Below, piece by piece: positions 1 to 9,162 of a stretch of 64,000 nucleotides of DNA. The stretch comes from an uncultured Allosphingosinicella sp. Lineage in GTDB: Bacteria; Pseudomonadota; Alphaproteobacteria; Sphingomonadales; Sphingomonadaceae. The notes beneath the pieces were generated by a model, which searched no databases, had not been told where the DNA came from, and saw nothing but the letters and a program-made list of their open reading frames with translations. Made by a program: the position numbers and the translations under genes. Location of the stretch: positions 43,082-107,081 of the forward strand of contig CAKTCN010000005.1 of assembly GCA_934539295.1 (NCBI GenBank), read 5' to 3'. Within the stretch, counting starts at the first letter, position 1; every line of letters begins with the position of its first letter.

Positions 1-192
1 GGCGGCGGCGCATTGGCGGTGCTCGTCACCGGCCTGTGCGCCTGGGCCTTTCCCACCCTGCGCAGGGCGGATCGGTTCCTCGCGCCGGAGCCTCAGATCC
101 TCGCCGAGGCTTCCGGCAAGTCTGTCCCTGAAGTAGAAGCGCCGGCCATGGTCGCAGGCGCCAACCCCAAAGCCGAGAAAGGACTCCCATGA
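1..192 (+). CDS. MFS-type transporter, C-terminal end (partial)
   Basis: Only the last 63 codons are inside the window; the start lies upstream. The fragment opens with a hydrophobic stretch of about 16 residues, then a basic turn ([10 protein letters not shown]), then a polar Glu/Ala/Pro-rich tail of about 40 residues. That is how the last membrane helix and cytoplasmic tail of a major facilitator superfamily exporter look, but the fragment is too short to name a substrate. Its stop codon overlaps the cysK start as ATGA (189-192), so the two genes are probably translated together. The membrane-protein tail is clear; the MFS assignment is inference. Confidence 0.5.
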   Translation, partial: GGGALAVLVTGLCAWAFPTLRRADRFLAPEPQILAEASGKSVPEVEAPAMVAGANPKAEKGLP

Positions 193-1109
193 AGTTCGCC
201 AATATTCTCGAGACGATCGGCAACACGCCGCATGTCCGCGTCAACCGCCTGTTCGGCGATGCCGAAGTGTGGGTGAAATCCGAGCGCGCCAATCCCGGCG
301 GATCGGTCAAGGACCGCATCGCGCTCGCCATGGTCGAGGGTGCCGAACGCTCCGGCACGCTGAAGCCCGGCGGCACCATCATCGAGCCGACCAGCGGCAA
401 TACCGGCATCGGCCTGGCGCTCGTCGCCGCGGTCAAGGGCTACAAGCTGATCCTCGTCATGCCCGAAAGCATGAGCCTGGAGCGGCGCCGCCTGATGCTG
501 GCTTATGGCGCGACCTTCGACCTTACCCCGCGTGAGAAGGGCATGAAGGGCGCGATCGAGCGCGCGCAGGAACTCGCCGCCCAGACCGAAGGCGCATGGA
601 TCCCGCAGCAGTTCGAGAACCCGGCCAATATCGAAGTCCACGTCCGCACCACCGCGCAGGAGATCCTGAACGATTTCGGCGACAATCCGATCGACGTGCT
701 GGTCACCGGCGTCGGCACCGGCGGCCACATCACCGGCTGCGCCCAGGTACTGAAGAAGGCGTGGCCGAACCTGCAGGTCTTCGCGGTCGAGCCGACCCTG
801 TCGCCCGTCATCTCGGGCGGCTCGCCTGCCCCGCACCCGATCCAGGGCATCGGAGCCGGCTTCGTGCCGAAGAACCTGCACACCGATCTGCTCGACGGCG
901 TGATCCAGGTCGACCCCGCCGACGCCAAGGAATATGCCCGCCGCTCCGCGCGCGAGGAAGGCATATTGGTCGGTATCAGCTCCGGCGCCACGCTGGCCGC
1001 CATCGCGCAGAAGCTGGCTGAAGTGGGCACCGACAAGCGCATCCTCGGCTTCAACTACGACACCGGCGAGCGTTACCTGTCAGTCCCGGACTTCCTGCCG
1101 GAGGCGTGA
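189..1109 (+). CDS. cysK: Cysteine synthase A (O-acetylserine sulfhydrylase)
   Basis: Cytoplasmic PLP enzyme that makes L-cysteine from O-acetylserine and sulfide, the last step of sulfur assimilation. The 306-residue length is normal for CysK. The PLP-binding lysine is K41 in NPGGSVKDR, the substrate-binding loop TSGNTG is at 68-73, and the glycine-rich phosphate-binding loop GTGGHITG is near residue 180. The ATG overlaps the stop of the upstream transporter gene, which suggests an operon. CysM-type enzymes are related, but the TSGNTGIG loop and overall sequence fit CysK better. An inverted repeat follows the stop. Confidence 0.95.
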   Translation: MKFANILETIGNTPHVRVNRLFGDAEVWVKSERANPGGSVKDRIALAMVEGAERSGTLKPGGTIIEPTSGNTGIGLALVAAVKGYKLILVMPESMSLERRRLMLAYGATFDLTPREKGMKGAIERAQELAAQTEGAWIPQQFENPANIEVHVRTTAQEILNDFGDNPIDVLVTGVGTGGHITGCAQVLKKAWPNLQVFAVEPTLSPVISGGSPAPHPIQGIGAGFVPKNLHTDLLDGVIQVDPADAKEYARRSAREEGILVGISSGATLAAIAQKLAEVGTDKRILGFNYDTGERYLSVPDFLPEA

Positions 1110-1117
1110 GCCGAAAG

Positions 1118-1267
1118 CCCCTCTCCCCTTGCGGGAGAGGGAGGAGCCCGCTCGCAACGCGAGCGGGAGGGTGAGGGGATTGGCGTTCGCGTTCAATCCT
1201 CTCACCTCATCCCCTCACCCTGCCGCCGCTTCGCGCCGGCTGTCCCTCTCCCGCAAGGGGAGAGGGG
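1118..1267. repeat. Intergenic inverted repeat, family A (CTCTCCC...GGGAGAG)
   Basis: A 150-bp imperfect palindrome between cysK and xth. Each end carries a small hairpin of the form CCTCTCCCCTTGCGGGAGAGG, and the two ends are inverted copies of each other, so the whole element can fold into a long cruciform or RNA hairpin. Related elements lie at 6026, 41664, 44622, 46676 and 49951. It may work as a terminator or mRNA stabiliser for cysK. The right end finishes just before the Shine-Dalgarno sequence of xth. Confidence 0.85.
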
Positions 1268-1284
1268 TTAACAGGAGGCAGTCG

Positions 1285-2058
1285 GTGAAAATCGCGACCT
1301 TCAACGTCAACGGCATCAACGGCCGCCTCCCCCGCCTCCTCGAATGGCTGGAGAAGGAGGCACCCGACGTCGCCTGCCTCCAAGAACTGAAGGCGCCCGA
1401 CGACAAATTCCCCGCCGCGGCGATCGAGAAGGCCGGCTACGGCGCCATATGGCAGGGCCAACCCCGCTGGAACGGCGTCGCCCTCCTCGCCAAGGGGTGC
1501 CAGCCGATCGAAACCCGCCGCGGCCTGCCGGACGATCCCGACCCGAGCCAGAGCCGCTACATCGAGGCGGCGGTCAACGGTGTCCTGATCGGCGGCATGT
1601 ACGCCCCCAACGGCAATCCCGTCACCGGCCCCAAGTTCGACTACAAGCTAGCCTGGCTCTCCGCCCTCGCGAATCATGCCAAAGATCTGCTCGCAACCGG
1701 CGCACCGGTGGTCCTGTGCGGCGACTATAATGTCATCCCGACCGACCTCGACGTCTACAAGCCCGAACGCTGGCAGGACGACGCCCTGTTCCAACCCGAA
1801 GCCAGAGCCGCCTACGCCGACATCGTCGCCCAGGGCTGGACCGACGCCCTGCGCGACCTCCACCCGGACGAACGCCTCTACACCTTCTGGGACTATTGGC
1901 GGAACGCGTATCAGCGCAACGCCGGCATCCGCATCGACCACCTGCTCCTCAGCCCCGCCGCGGCGGCGCGGCTGGAGGATGCGGGAGTGGACCGGTGGGT
2001 GCGCGGCCAGGAAGGCGCAAGCGATCACGCGCCGACCTGGGTCACGCTGAAACCCTGA
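1285..2058 (+). CDS. xth: Exodeoxyribonuclease III
   Basis: AP endonuclease/3'-5' exonuclease of base-excision repair, 257 residues, endonuclease/exonuclease/phosphatase fold. Family motifs appear in order: FNVNGIN at the N-terminus, CLQELK (metal-binding Glu), YAPNGNP, GDYNVIP (catalytic Asp/Asn), RIDHLLLS and GASDHAP (catalytic Asp-His) near the C-terminus. The frame is open further upstream, but that part is repeat sequence. The GTG at 1285 follows a strong AGGAGG (1273-1278) with 6 bp spacing and gives the normal N-terminus MKIATFNVNGIN, so I chose it. Confidence 0.93.
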   Translation: MKIATFNVNGINGRLPRLLEWLEKEAPDVACLQELKAPDDKFPAAAIEKAGYGAIWQGQPRWNGVALLAKGCQPIETRRGLPDDPDPSQSRYIEAAVNGVLIGGMYAPNGNPVTGPKFDYKLAWLSALANHAKDLLATGAPVVLCGDYNVIPTDLDVYKPERWQDDALFQPEARAAYADIVAQGWTDALRDLHPDERLYTFWDYWRNAYQRNAGIRIDHLLLSPAAAARLEDAGVDRWVRGQEGASDHAPTWVTLKP

Positions 2059-2144
2059 CCGTCACCCCCGCGAAAGCGGGGGTCCAGCTTACTTCCGTTC
2101 AGACGCTCGAAGAAGCTGGATTCCCGCTTTCGCGGGAATGACGG
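2059..2144. repeat. Intergenic inverted repeat, family B (CGTCAccCCCGCGAAAGCGGG)
   Basis: An 86-bp palindrome starting directly after the xth stop and ending 8 bp before the stop of the convergent peptidase gene. The arms CCCGCGAAAGCGGG and CCCGCTTTCGCGGG each form a hairpin, and the element ends in TGACGG, the inverse of its start. A close copy lies at 4371-4454. Its place between two converging stops suits a bidirectional terminator. Confidence 0.85.
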
Positions 2145-2152
2145 GAGGTGGC

Positions 2153-4279
2153 TTATTGCACCCCCATCTCGGTCAGCAGGCGCTGGGCGCCGTCGACCTT
2201 GTCCATGGTCCACAGCATGAAGCGGCTGTCGACATGGATGGTGCGGTTGATGGTGGGATCGTAGGACCAGTCGGCGATCACGCCGTCGAGCGTGCCGTCG
2301 AATGCCAGCCCCACGAACTCCCCGCGCGCGTTGAGCGTGGAGCTGCCCGAATTGCCGTTGGTGATGTCCACCGTGGACATGAAGTCCACGGGCAGCGTGC
2401 CCAGCTCCGGCGACGCCCAGCGGCCGTAATCCTTGGCCTTGATGAGGTCGATCGCGTTCTGCGGTGCGTTGAACTCGCCCTTGCCGCTCTGCTTGGCGAC
2501 CAGCCCCTCGGCCGTCGTGAACGGCGTCCAGGCCTGGCCGTCCACCGCCTTGCCCGTCACCTTGCCGTAGGTGAAGCGCAGCGAACCGTTGGCATCCGGA
2601 TAAAGGGTGCGGCCCTGGCTTTCCGCAAAGGCGAGCATGCCCTGCATGTAGGTCGACCGCGCCGCCTGCAGCTTGCCCGAACGCTCCTTGGCTTCCGCCT
2701 CGCGCTTCAGATCCGCCGGCGACATGGCGACGGCGAGCTGGATGTACGGGTCGGTGGACGCCTGGAACTCGGCCGGGCTCTTGTTCAGCCAGCCGAGGCG
2801 CGTCGGCGTGTCGGCCAGCTGCGTGTCGGCATAGAGCCGATCCACGCCGATCTCGGCCAGCTTCGCCTCGAACGCCGCGTCGCGCTTGTCGGCGGGCGCC
2901 TTGCGATATTCGGTCAGCGCCTGTTCCAGCAGCACGCGATCAACGCGCGGCACGTAGCGCCGCTCGATCTGGGTCAGCGCCTGCTCGATGGCGAGGCGGT
3001 CGCGATCCTGGTAGCCGCTCTCGCGCTGCGCATTGGGCTTCTGCTGCTCCTGCGACCAGCGATACAGACGGCGTGCCGCGCTCAGCAGCTGCGCACGCGA
3101 CAAAGTGCCCATGCGGACATTGTCGAGCGCGCTCTGGTTCATCTCGGCAACCAGGGCGTCGAGTGCGGCCGCGTCATATTTGCGCGCCCGTGCAGGATCG
3201 GCGGCGATCCACGCGCGATATTCGGCCTCCGCCGCATCCTTGCGCGCGCCGAGGCCGATGCGGTCCGCACCAGCCATCTCGCCCAGATACTTCTTCTTGT
3301 AATTGTCGGCACCCTGGATGATCGACGCGTATTTGATCGTCGCGTCCTGGTCGCCCGCCGTCGCCTTTTGAATCGCATCCGAATAATCGACCAGCATCTG
3401 CTGCTGCACCGGGTACATGGTATCGAAGTTGAACTTGGCCTCGGCCGCCGTGACGAGACGGCTGGTGGTGCCGGGGAAACCGGCGACCATCACGAAGTCA
3501 TTCTCCTTCACGCCCTCTCGTGCGACGGGGAGCCAGGCCTTGGGCTTGTAGGGCACGTTGGTCGCAGCGAACGGCGCAGACGAGCCGTCGGGCGCGACAT
3601 AGGCGCGGTAGAAGCCGAAATCGCCGGTGTGGCGCGGCCACATCCAATTGTCGGTATCGCCGCCGAAATTGCCGATCCCGCCGGCCGGCGCATAGACCAG
3701 CCGCACGTCCTTGATCTCCAGCTGCTGCTGCAGAAAATAGGTCGCGCCGCCATAATAAGCGCGCACGTCGCAGCGGCGGCTCGGCTGCTTCTCGCAGGCC
3801 GCGATCAGGTCCTTGCGGTTCGACTCCATGCGCTCGTAGCGCTGCGTGCCCGACAGCTTCGACGTGACGCCCTTGTTCATCGCCGTCGTGACGTCGCGCA
3901 GATCCTCGATCACATAGATGCGGCTGCCCGGGGCGGCGGGGAGCTCGTCGGCGAGGCCGGCGGCAAGGAAGCCGTCGGTGAGGTAATCCTGGCCGGGCTT
4001 CGAATTATACTGGATCGAACCATAGACGCAGTGATGGTTGGTCGCCACCAGACCCTGCGGGCTCAGGAACGCAGCCGAGCAGCCGCCGAGCGACGCGATC
4101 GCGTTCATCGGCGCCTTCTGGAGATCGGCCAGCGTGGTCGGATCGATCTGGAGGCCCTTGGCGCGCAGCGTCTCGGCCAGTTGCGGCGTCTGTCGCGGAA
4201 GCCACATGCCTTCGTCGGCCTGTGCCTGGGTGGCAAGAAGGAAAGCAAGCGTGGCGAAACCGGCCGTGTGGAGCTTCAT
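2153..4279 (-). CDS. S46 family dipeptidyl peptidase (DPP7-like), secreted
   Basis: Predicted periplasmic serine peptidase of family S46 (DPP7/DPP11), which removes N-terminal dipeptides. Its 708 residues match the family. Residues 1-21 look like a signal peptide ending TQAQA. The His of the triad is in TNHHC (H82/H83), the Asp is probably in RHTGDFGFYR, and the Ser is S644 in GNSGSS. The sequence soon after the serine reads LAFDG. In DPP7 the matching position is Gly and gives preference for hydrophobic P1 residues, while DPP11 has Arg, so DPP7-like specificity is inferred. It stands alone, and repeats flank both sides. Confidence 0.9.
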   Translation of the reverse strand: MKLHTAGFATLAFLLATQAQADEGMWLPRQTPQLAETLRAKGLQIDPTTLADLQKAPMNAIASLGGCSAAFLSPQGLVATNHHCVYGSIQYNSKPGQDYLTDGFLAAGLADELPAAPGSRIYVIEDLRDVTTAMNKGVTSKLSGTQRYERMESNRKDLIAACEKQPSRRCDVRAYYGGATYFLQQQLEIKDVRLVYAPAGGIGNFGGDTDNWMWPRHTGDFGFYRAYVAPDGSSAPFAATNVPYKPKAWLPVAREGVKENDFVMVAGFPGTTSRLVTAAEAKFNFDTMYPVQQQMLVDYSDAIQKATAGDQDATIKYASIIQGADNYKKKYLGEMAGADRIGLGARKDAAEAEYRAWIAADPARARKYDAAALDALVAEMNQSALDNVRMGTLSRAQLLSAARRLYRWSQEQQKPNAQRESGYQDRDRLAIEQALTQIERRYVPRVDRVLLEQALTEYRKAPADKRDAAFEAKLAEIGVDRLYADTQLADTPTRLGWLNKSPAEFQASTDPYIQLAVAMSPADLKREAEAKERSGKLQAARSTYMQGMLAFAESQGRTLYPDANGSLRFTYGKVTGKAVDGQAWTPFTTAEGLVAKQSGKGEFNAPQNAIDLIKAKDYGRWASPELGTLPVDFMSTVDITNGNSGSSTLNARGEFVGLAFDGTLDGVIADWSYDPTINRTIHVDSRFMLWTMDKVDGAQRLLTEMGVQ

Positions 4280-4370
4280 ATATGTCCCGATCAGAAGGAT
4301 TGATTGCGCGAAGGGCTAATGATCTTCGTTGCTTAGCGCAACGGGTGTGACACGGCACTGAACACGTCCC

Positions 4371-4454
4371 CGTCATTCCCGCGAAAGCGAGAATCCAGCT
4401 TCTTTCTGTCGCCGCCGTGCCGTAGCTGGACTCCCGCTTTCGCGGGAGTGACGG
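4371..4454. repeat. Intergenic inverted repeat, family B
   Basis: An 84-bp palindrome with ends CGTCATTCCCGCG and CGCGGGAGTGACG and inner arms ATCCAGCTTC / GTAGCTGGAC. It is closely related to 2059-2144, and together the two copies bracket the S46 peptidase gene. It lies between the 5' end of that gene and the nucleotidyltransferase gene, so it may overlap promoter sequence. Confidence 0.85.
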
Positions 4455-4513
4455 AAGAGGGTGTCGGGGGCATGTGGGAACACACCCGCCCCACCCGCCG
4501 TTTCGGCTTTCCC

Positions 4514-5302
4514 ATGAGCGATCTTCAAGTCCTGGACGCCTCGTCCTTCGAACCACCGCCCGAGGCCGTGGACTTCTATGTCGAAAGCCTGCGGCTGCTG
4601 AAGGAATCGGGTGTCCCGTTCCTGCTGTCCGGCACCTATGCCCTGTCCTGCTTCACCGGCATCGTTCGGCCGACCAAGGACCTGGACGTATTCTGCAAGC
4701 CGAGCGACGCCCCCAAGATCCTCGCCTTCTTCAAGAGCCATGGCTACGAGATCGAGGTCGAGGACGAACGCTGGATCGGCAAGGTCTGGCAGGGCGAGAA
4801 TTTCTTCGACGTCATCTTCAACATCTCGTCGGCCAGCATCCCGATCACCGACGAATGGTTCCAGAACGTCTATGAGGCCGAGGTCTACGGCACCTGCGTG
4901 CGCATCACGCCGCCGACCGAGTTCGTCCTGTCCAAGGTCTTCCTGCAGACCCGCTACCGCTATGACGGCGCCGACGTCGCTCATGTCATCCTCAAGAAGC
5001 ATGACGAGATCGACTGGCAGCGGCTGCTGAACGCGATGGAGCTCTACTGGGAGGTTCTGCTGATACAGATCCTCAACTTCCGCTTCATCTACCCGACCGA
5101 GCGCGACCTGATCCCGCGCTGGTTGTTCGACGAACTGGTCGATCGCATCCGCGCCCAGGCCGAGCTTCCGCCCGCGGGCATCCCGATCTGCCGCGGACGC
5201 CTGCTCAGCCCTACCGACTTCGTGGTGGACGTGAGCGAATGGGGCTTCGCCGATGTCGTAGGCAAGGGAATCAACGAGAAGCATGAGCGACCAAAACACT
5301 GA
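4514..5302 (+). CDS. Nucleotidyltransferase-fold protein
   Basis: A 262-residue protein with the signature of the DNA polymerase beta-like nucleotidyltransferase fold: SGT at 39-41, then DLD at 56-58 and a third acidic residue D99 in NFFDV. It most resembles the uncharacterised and AbiEii/MNT-type nucleotidyltransferases that transfer NMP groups to proteins, RNA or small molecules; the substrate cannot be read from the sequence. The ATG at 4514 is preferred over the longer frame, which runs through repeat sequence. The last 20 bp overlap the next gene, a metallophosphoesterase, so the two are very likely co-expressed and may act on the same molecule. Confidence 0.7.
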   Translation: MSDLQVLDASSFEPPPEAVDFYVESLRLLKESGVPFLLSGTYALSCFTGIVRPTKDLDVFCKPSDAPKILAFFKSHGYEIEVEDERWIGKVWQGENFFDVIFNISSASIPITDEWFQNVYEAEVYGTCVRITPPTEFVLSKVFLQTRYRYDGADVAHVILKKHDEIDWQRLLNAMELYWEVLLIQILNFRFIYPTERDLIPRWLFDELVDRIRAQAELPPAGIPICRGRLLSPTDFVVDVSEWGFADVVGKGINEKHERPKH

Positions 5303-6023
5303 AGCCGGCGGCCCGATCACCGTGGCCGCGATCGGAGACCTCCATGTCGGCGAAAGCGGCGATCGTCGCTACCGCGACCTGTTCGCCGAAATCTCCGAAG
5401 TGGCCGATGTGCTGGCACTGGCCGGCGATCTCACCAACTTCGGCAAGACGACCGAGATGGACTTCCTGGTCGAGGACCTGAAGGCGCTCACCATCCCGTG
5501 CGTGGCCGTGCTCGGCAATCACGATTATGAATGCGGGCAGCCGGACAAGGTGGTCGAGATGCTGCAGGGCGCGGGCGTCAAGGTGCTCGACGAGCAAGCG
5601 GTGGTGATCGAAGGCGTCGGCTTTGCGGGCGTAAAGGGCTTCGTCGGCGGCTTCGGCCGCGGCGAACTCGGCGCGTTCGGCGAGGATGCGATCAAGGTCT
5701 TCGTGGACGAAAGCATCAACGAGGCGCGCAAGCTGGAGAACCAGCTGCGCACCCTACGCACCGACCGCGTGATGGCGGTGCTCCATTATGCGCCCATCGC
5801 CGAGACGGTCAAGGGCGAGCCCAAGGAGATCTTCCCCTTCCTAGGCTCCTCGCGCCTCGCCGATGCGGTCGACCGGTTCGAGAATGTGAAAGCGGTGGTC
5901 CACGGCCACGCCCACCGCGGCGCATTTCGCGGCCAGACGTTGCGCGGCATCCCGGTCTACAACGTCGCCCAGTTCGTGGTGCAGGAAGAAATCGGCCGCC
6001 CCTACGCACTGATCGAAATATAA
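5283..6023 (+). CDS. Calcineurin-like metallophosphoesterase
   Basis: A 246-residue cytoplasmic protein with the metal-binding motifs of the calcineurin-like superfamily in order: GDLHVGE (D19, H21), AGDLTNFG, GNHDYE and HGHAHRG near the C-terminus. Such enzymes hydrolyse phosphomonoesters or diesters using a two-metal centre. It starts inside the 3' end of the nucleotidyltransferase gene (20-bp overlap), so translation is coupled. The pairing raises the possibility that one enzyme adds a nucleotide and the other removes it, but that is inference. Confidence 0.85.
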   Translation: MSDQNTEAGGPITVAAIGDLHVGESGDRRYRDLFAEISEVADVLALAGDLTNFGKTTEMDFLVEDLKALTIPCVAVLGNHDYECGQPDKVVEMLQGAGVKVLDEQAVVIEGVGFAGVKGFVGGFGRGELGAFGEDAIKVFVDESINEARKLENQLRTLRTDRVMAVLHYAPIAETVKGEPKEIFPFLGSSRLADAVDRFENVKAVVHGHAHRGAFRGQTLRGIPVYNVAQFVVQEEIGRPYALIEI

Positions 6024-6025
6024 AG

Positions 6026-6170
6026 CCCCTCTCCCCTTGCGGGAGAGGGAGGGGCCCGCCGCGAAGCGGTGGGAGGGTGAGGGGAATGCGTCAGAAGCTA
6101 TCCTCGCAAACCCCATCCCCTCACCCCGCTCAGCTTCGCTGAGTCGCCCTCTCCCGCAAGGGGAGAGGGG
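6026..6170. repeat. Intergenic inverted repeat, family A
   Basis: A 145-bp palindrome between two converging stop codons (6023 and 6172). The end hairpins CCCCTCTCCCCTTGCGGGAG and CTCCCGCAAGGGGAGAGGGG are near-perfect inverse copies, and the centre is less conserved. Very similar to 1118-1267. Probable bidirectional transcription terminator. Confidence 0.87.
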
Positions 6171-6171
6171 G

Positions 6172-6630
6172 CTACAGCCCAGCCAACGGAAACGCCGTGG
6201 TGCTCTTCACCCGCTCCATCGCGAACAACGACGTGACGTTCTTGAGCGGCACGGTGGCGATGAGCTTGCGGTAGAAATCGTCGAACGCGGCCATGTCCTT
6301 CACCGCGACGCGCAGCAGGTAATCGGTCTCGCCGGCCATGCGGTAGACCTCCATCACCTCGGGCCAGCCTGCCGTCGCCTCGGCGAAGTTCGACAGCCAC
6401 TCGACGCTATGGTCGCCGGTCTCGATCGACACGAACACGGTCAGCCCCACACCGACCGACACCGGATCGAGGATCGCCACCGTGCGCTGAATAACGCCCG
6501 CTTGCTCCAGCTTCTGAATGCGGCGCCAGCACGGCGTCTGCGACAGGTTCACCCGCTTGGCGATCTCCGCGACCGGCAGCGACGCATCCTCCTGAAGGAT
6601 GCTCAATATCTTGAGGTCGGTCGTGTCCAT
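6172..6630 (-). CDS. Lrp/AsnC family transcriptional regulator
   Basis: A 152-residue DNA-binding protein. The first 60 residues form the winged helix-turn-helix of the Lrp/AsnC family (MDTTDLKILSILQ, then VAEIAKRVNLSQTPCWRRI as recognition region). The rest is the RAM domain that binds amino acids and builds octamers. No amino-acid metabolic gene sits next to it apart from the small cyclotransferase-like gene upstream on the same strand, so its targets are unknown. About 200 bp without any recognisable gene separate it from that neighbour. Confidence 0.92.
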   Translation of the reverse strand: MDTTDLKILSILQEDASLPVAEIAKRVNLSQTPCWRRIQKLEQAGVIQRTVAILDPVSVGVGLTVFVSIETGDHSVEWLSNFAEATAGWPEVMEVYRMAGETDYLLRVAVKDMAAFDDFYRKLIATVPLKNVTSLFAMERVKSTTAFPLAGL

Positions 6631-6838
6631 CGCTCTTCCGCTCGGTCTTGGAAGATTATGCCAATAGCATGGCGGATGGGGGAATGTTCAACCGAAAAGG
6701 AGTGGGCTCCGCGACCGAGGGAGTAGAAGCTGGCTGCGGAGCCCTGAGCGAAGCGCTTCGCCTGATCCTTGTCTAGCGGCTGGCGGCCGGGAACGGCATA
6801 GCCCGACCGGCCAAAGCCTCTTCTACTTTCGATAGAGT

Positions 6839-7174
6839 TCAGGCCGCGACATAGACGAAGGCCGTCCTCCCGGAGCGCAGCTGCACCGATATGCGGGCAT
6901 AAGCCGACGTCTCATAGGTATCGGCGGCCGCAAGCTCCTCGGCGCTGAGCACGAACACCATGCCCTCGACCGGCGGTGCGGAGCGATCGGAGATCAGGAT
7001 TGGGTGAATATCCGAACCGCTCTCCTCCACCACATCGGGGTCGTCGATCCGCACGGTGGAAAGCGCATAGCCGAGCAGCGCATCCGGCTCGCCATGGAGG
7101 CGTCGGCCGAAATTGGCGATCTGCACCTCCTCCTGCCGCAAGGTGCCGTAGGAGAAGAGGAGGTGGGTCGTCAT
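6839..7174 (-). CDS. Gamma-glutamylcyclotransferase (AIG2-like) family protein
   Basis: A small cytoplasmic protein of 111 residues with the hallmark YGTLR near the N-terminus and a probable catalytic Glu in DTYETSAYARI. These are the conserved points of the gamma-glutamylcyclotransferase/AIG2 fold, whose members release 5-oxoproline from gamma-glutamyl compounds or repair such adducts. The substrate here is unknown. A GTG nine bases upstream (7183) is also possible; I chose the ATG at 7174 because the conserved core starts right after it, though its Shine-Dalgarno sequence is poor. Confidence 0.75.
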   Translation of the reverse strand: MTTHLLFSYGTLRQEEVQIANFGRRLHGEPDALLGYALSTVRIDDPDVVEESGSDIHPILISDRSAPPVEGMVFVLSAEELAAADTYETSAYARISVQLRSGRTAFVYVAA

Positions 7175-7242
7175 CCGCTCCACTTACCGGCTCGCGTCCC
7201 GGGAAGTCGAGATGGAGTTCGCCACAGCTCTTCCAACCCCAA

Positions 7243-7327
7243 CCGTTCGGGCTGAGCTAGTCGAAGCCCTGCCCTTCCTTTCAGCCATGAAGAAAGGACA
7301 GGGCTTCGACAGGCTCAGCCCAGACGG
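7243..7327. repeat. Intergenic inverted repeat, family D variant (GGGCTGAGC..GTCGAAGCCCTG)
   Basis: An 85-bp palindrome with arms GGGCTGAGCTAGTCGAAGCC and GGCTTCGACAGGCTCAGCCC and a short loop near 7285. It lies in the gap between the cyclotransferase start and the acyl-CoA dehydrogenase stop. Its core GTCGAAG/CTTCGAC is shared with the copies at 19205 and 34316. Confidence 0.83.
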
Positions 7328-7349
7328 CGGAGGAGGGCAAAGGAAGCGC

Positions 7350-9146
7350 TTAGAAAGCCTCCATTGGCAGCGCCATCATCGACTCGGCGCCCGATTCCAG
7401 CTTGCGCCGCAGCGCGCCGGCTTCCGGCATGATCCGCTCCGCGAAGAAGCGTGCGGTGACCAGCTTCGCTTCGTGGAAGCCCGCATCGTCGCTACCCTGT
7501 TCCAGCAGCGCCGCGCTGGCGCTCGCCATGCGCAGCCACATCAGGCCGACGGCGACGATGCCCGTCAGGTGCATGTAGGGCACACTCGCCGCACCCGCAT
7601 TGTTGGGGTTGGCCATGCCGTTCTGCATCAGCCACATGGTCGCTGTCTGGAGTTCGCCATTCGCCCGCTCGAGACCGGCGGCGATCTCCTTCAGGCGCTT
7701 ATTGTCCTTGGCCGCGTTCACCTCGTTCGTGACGATCTCGAAGAAGGCACGGATTGCGCGGCCGCCATCCTTGGCGAGCTTGCGGCCGACCAGATCGAGC
7801 GCCTGAACGCCGTTGGTGCCCTCGTAGATCTGGGCGATCCGGGCGTCGCGGACATATTGCTCCATCCCCCATTCGCGAATGTACCCGTGACCACCATAGA
7901 CCTGCTGCGCATTGACGGCGACCTCGAAACCCTTGTCGGTCAGATACCCCTTGATGACCGGGGTCAGCAGCGAGATGAGGTCGTCGGCCATCTGCCGCTC
8001 CTCCTCGGTCGCCGCCTTGCGGGCGAGATCGACCTGCAGCGCGCCCCACAGGATCAGCGCACGGCCACCCTCATTATAGGCCTTGCCTTCCATCAGCATG
8101 CGGCGGACGTCGGGGTGGACGAACAACGTGTCCGCCTTGGCGTCGGGATCGCGCTGGTCGGGGACGAGAGCCCTGCCCTGCCGCCGGTCCTTGGCGTATT
8201 GAACGGCATTCTGATACGCGATCTCGCCCTGCGCGAGGCCCTGCAGTCCAACGCCCAGGCGCGCGGCGTTCATCATGATGAACATGGCGGCCAGGCCCTT
8301 CTCCGCCTCCCCGACCAGATAACCGGTCGCGCCGTCATAGTTCATGACGCAGGTCGAATTGGCGTGAATGCCCATCTTGTGCTCGATCGAGCCGCAGGTG
8401 ACGCTGTTGCGGGCACCCAGCGAACCGTCCTCGTTGACCAGGAACTTGGGCACGATGAACAGCGAGATACCCTTCACATTGTCCGGTGCCCCGGCGATCT
8501 TGGCGAGCACCAGGTGGATGATGTTCTCGGACAGGTCATGCTCGCCCGCCGAGATGAAGATCTTGGTGCCGGTGACGGCATAGCTGCCGTCCGGATTGGG
8601 ATCGGCCTTCGTGCGGATAAGGCCCAGGTCCGTGCCACAATGCGGCTCGGTAAGGTTCATGGTGCCCGTCCACTTGCCGGACAGCATGTTCGGAACGTAG
8701 GTCGCCTTCTGCTCGTCTGATCCCTTGACCAGGATCGACGCGATCGCGCCCTGGGTCAGGCCGTTATACATCTCGAAACTGTGATTGGCCGAGCAGAGAT
8801 ATTCGGACACCGCCGTCGACACGACGTGCGGCAGCCCCTGGCCGCCAAACTCTTCCGGGCCCGAAAGCGTGGTCCAGCCATTGGCGACGAACTGCTCCCA
8901 CGCTTCCTTGAAGCCGGCAGGCGTGGTGACCGATCCGTCGTCGTGGCGAACGCAACCTTCCTCGTCCCCGCTGCGGTTGAGCGGAAACAGCACTTCCTCG
9001 CAAAAGCGCCCAGCTTCGCCCAGTACCGCCTCGATCATGTCGGGCGTGGCATTCTCGAAGCCGGGCAGGTTCGAGAAGCGCTCGAGCCCGATGACATGAT
9101 CGAAGATGTACCGCGTATCGCGGACGGGGGCGCTGTAGATCGGCAT
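7350..9146 (-). CDS. Acyl-CoA dehydrogenase, long form (598 aa)
   Basis: FAD enzyme that introduces a 2,3-double bond in an acyl-CoA. At 598 residues it belongs to the long subgroup with an extra C-terminal domain, which includes fatty acyl-CoA dehydrogenases and DmdC (3-methylmercaptopropionyl-CoA dehydrogenase). FAD and substrate motifs are visible ([24 protein letters not shown]) and the catalytic Glu is in QIYEGTNG. A MerR regulator ends 16 bp upstream on the same strand and is probably co-transcribed, so the enzyme is likely induced by an acyl-CoA or fatty acid. Exact chain length preference cannot be told from sequence. Confidence 0.9.
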   Translation of the reverse strand: MPIYSAPVRDTRYIFDHVIGLERFSNLPGFENATPDMIEAVLGEAGRFCEEVLFPLNRSGDEEGCVRHDDGSVTTPAGFKEAWEQFVANGWTTLSGPEEFGGQGLPHVVSTAVSEYLCSANHSFEMYNGLTQGAIASILVKGSDEQKATYVPNMLSGKWTGTMNLTEPHCGTDLGLIRTKADPNPDGSYAVTGTKIFISAGEHDLSENIIHLVLAKIAGAPDNVKGISLFIVPKFLVNEDGSLGARNSVTCGSIEHKMGIHANSTCVMNYDGATGYLVGEAEKGLAAMFIMMNAARLGVGLQGLAQGEIAYQNAVQYAKDRRQGRALVPDQRDPDAKADTLFVHPDVRRMLMEGKAYNEGGRALILWGALQVDLARKAATEEERQMADDLISLLTPVIKGYLTDKGFEVAVNAQQVYGGHGYIREWGMEQYVRDARIAQIYEGTNGVQALDLVGRKLAKDGGRAIRAFFEIVTNEVNAAKDNKRLKEIAAGLERANGELQTATMWLMQNGMANPNNAGAASVPYMHLTGIVAVGLMWLRMASASAALLEQGSDDAGFHEAKLVTARFFAERIMPEAGALRRKLESGAESMMALPMEAF

Positions 9147-9162
9147 GGTAACTCCTAAAGGC

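Noticed and set aside
2138-4303. A 721-codon open frame on the plus strand opposite the S46 peptidase gene
   Set aside because: It is the antisense shadow of a real gene in GC-rich DNA: full of Arg/Ala/Gly/His repeats, no family motif, no ribosome site. The minus-strand frame has a signal peptide and S46 active-site motifs.
7212-8720. A 502-codon open frame opposite the long acyl-CoA dehydrogenase
   Set aside because: Starts inside a repeat, no recognisable domain, fully covered by a well-supported gene.
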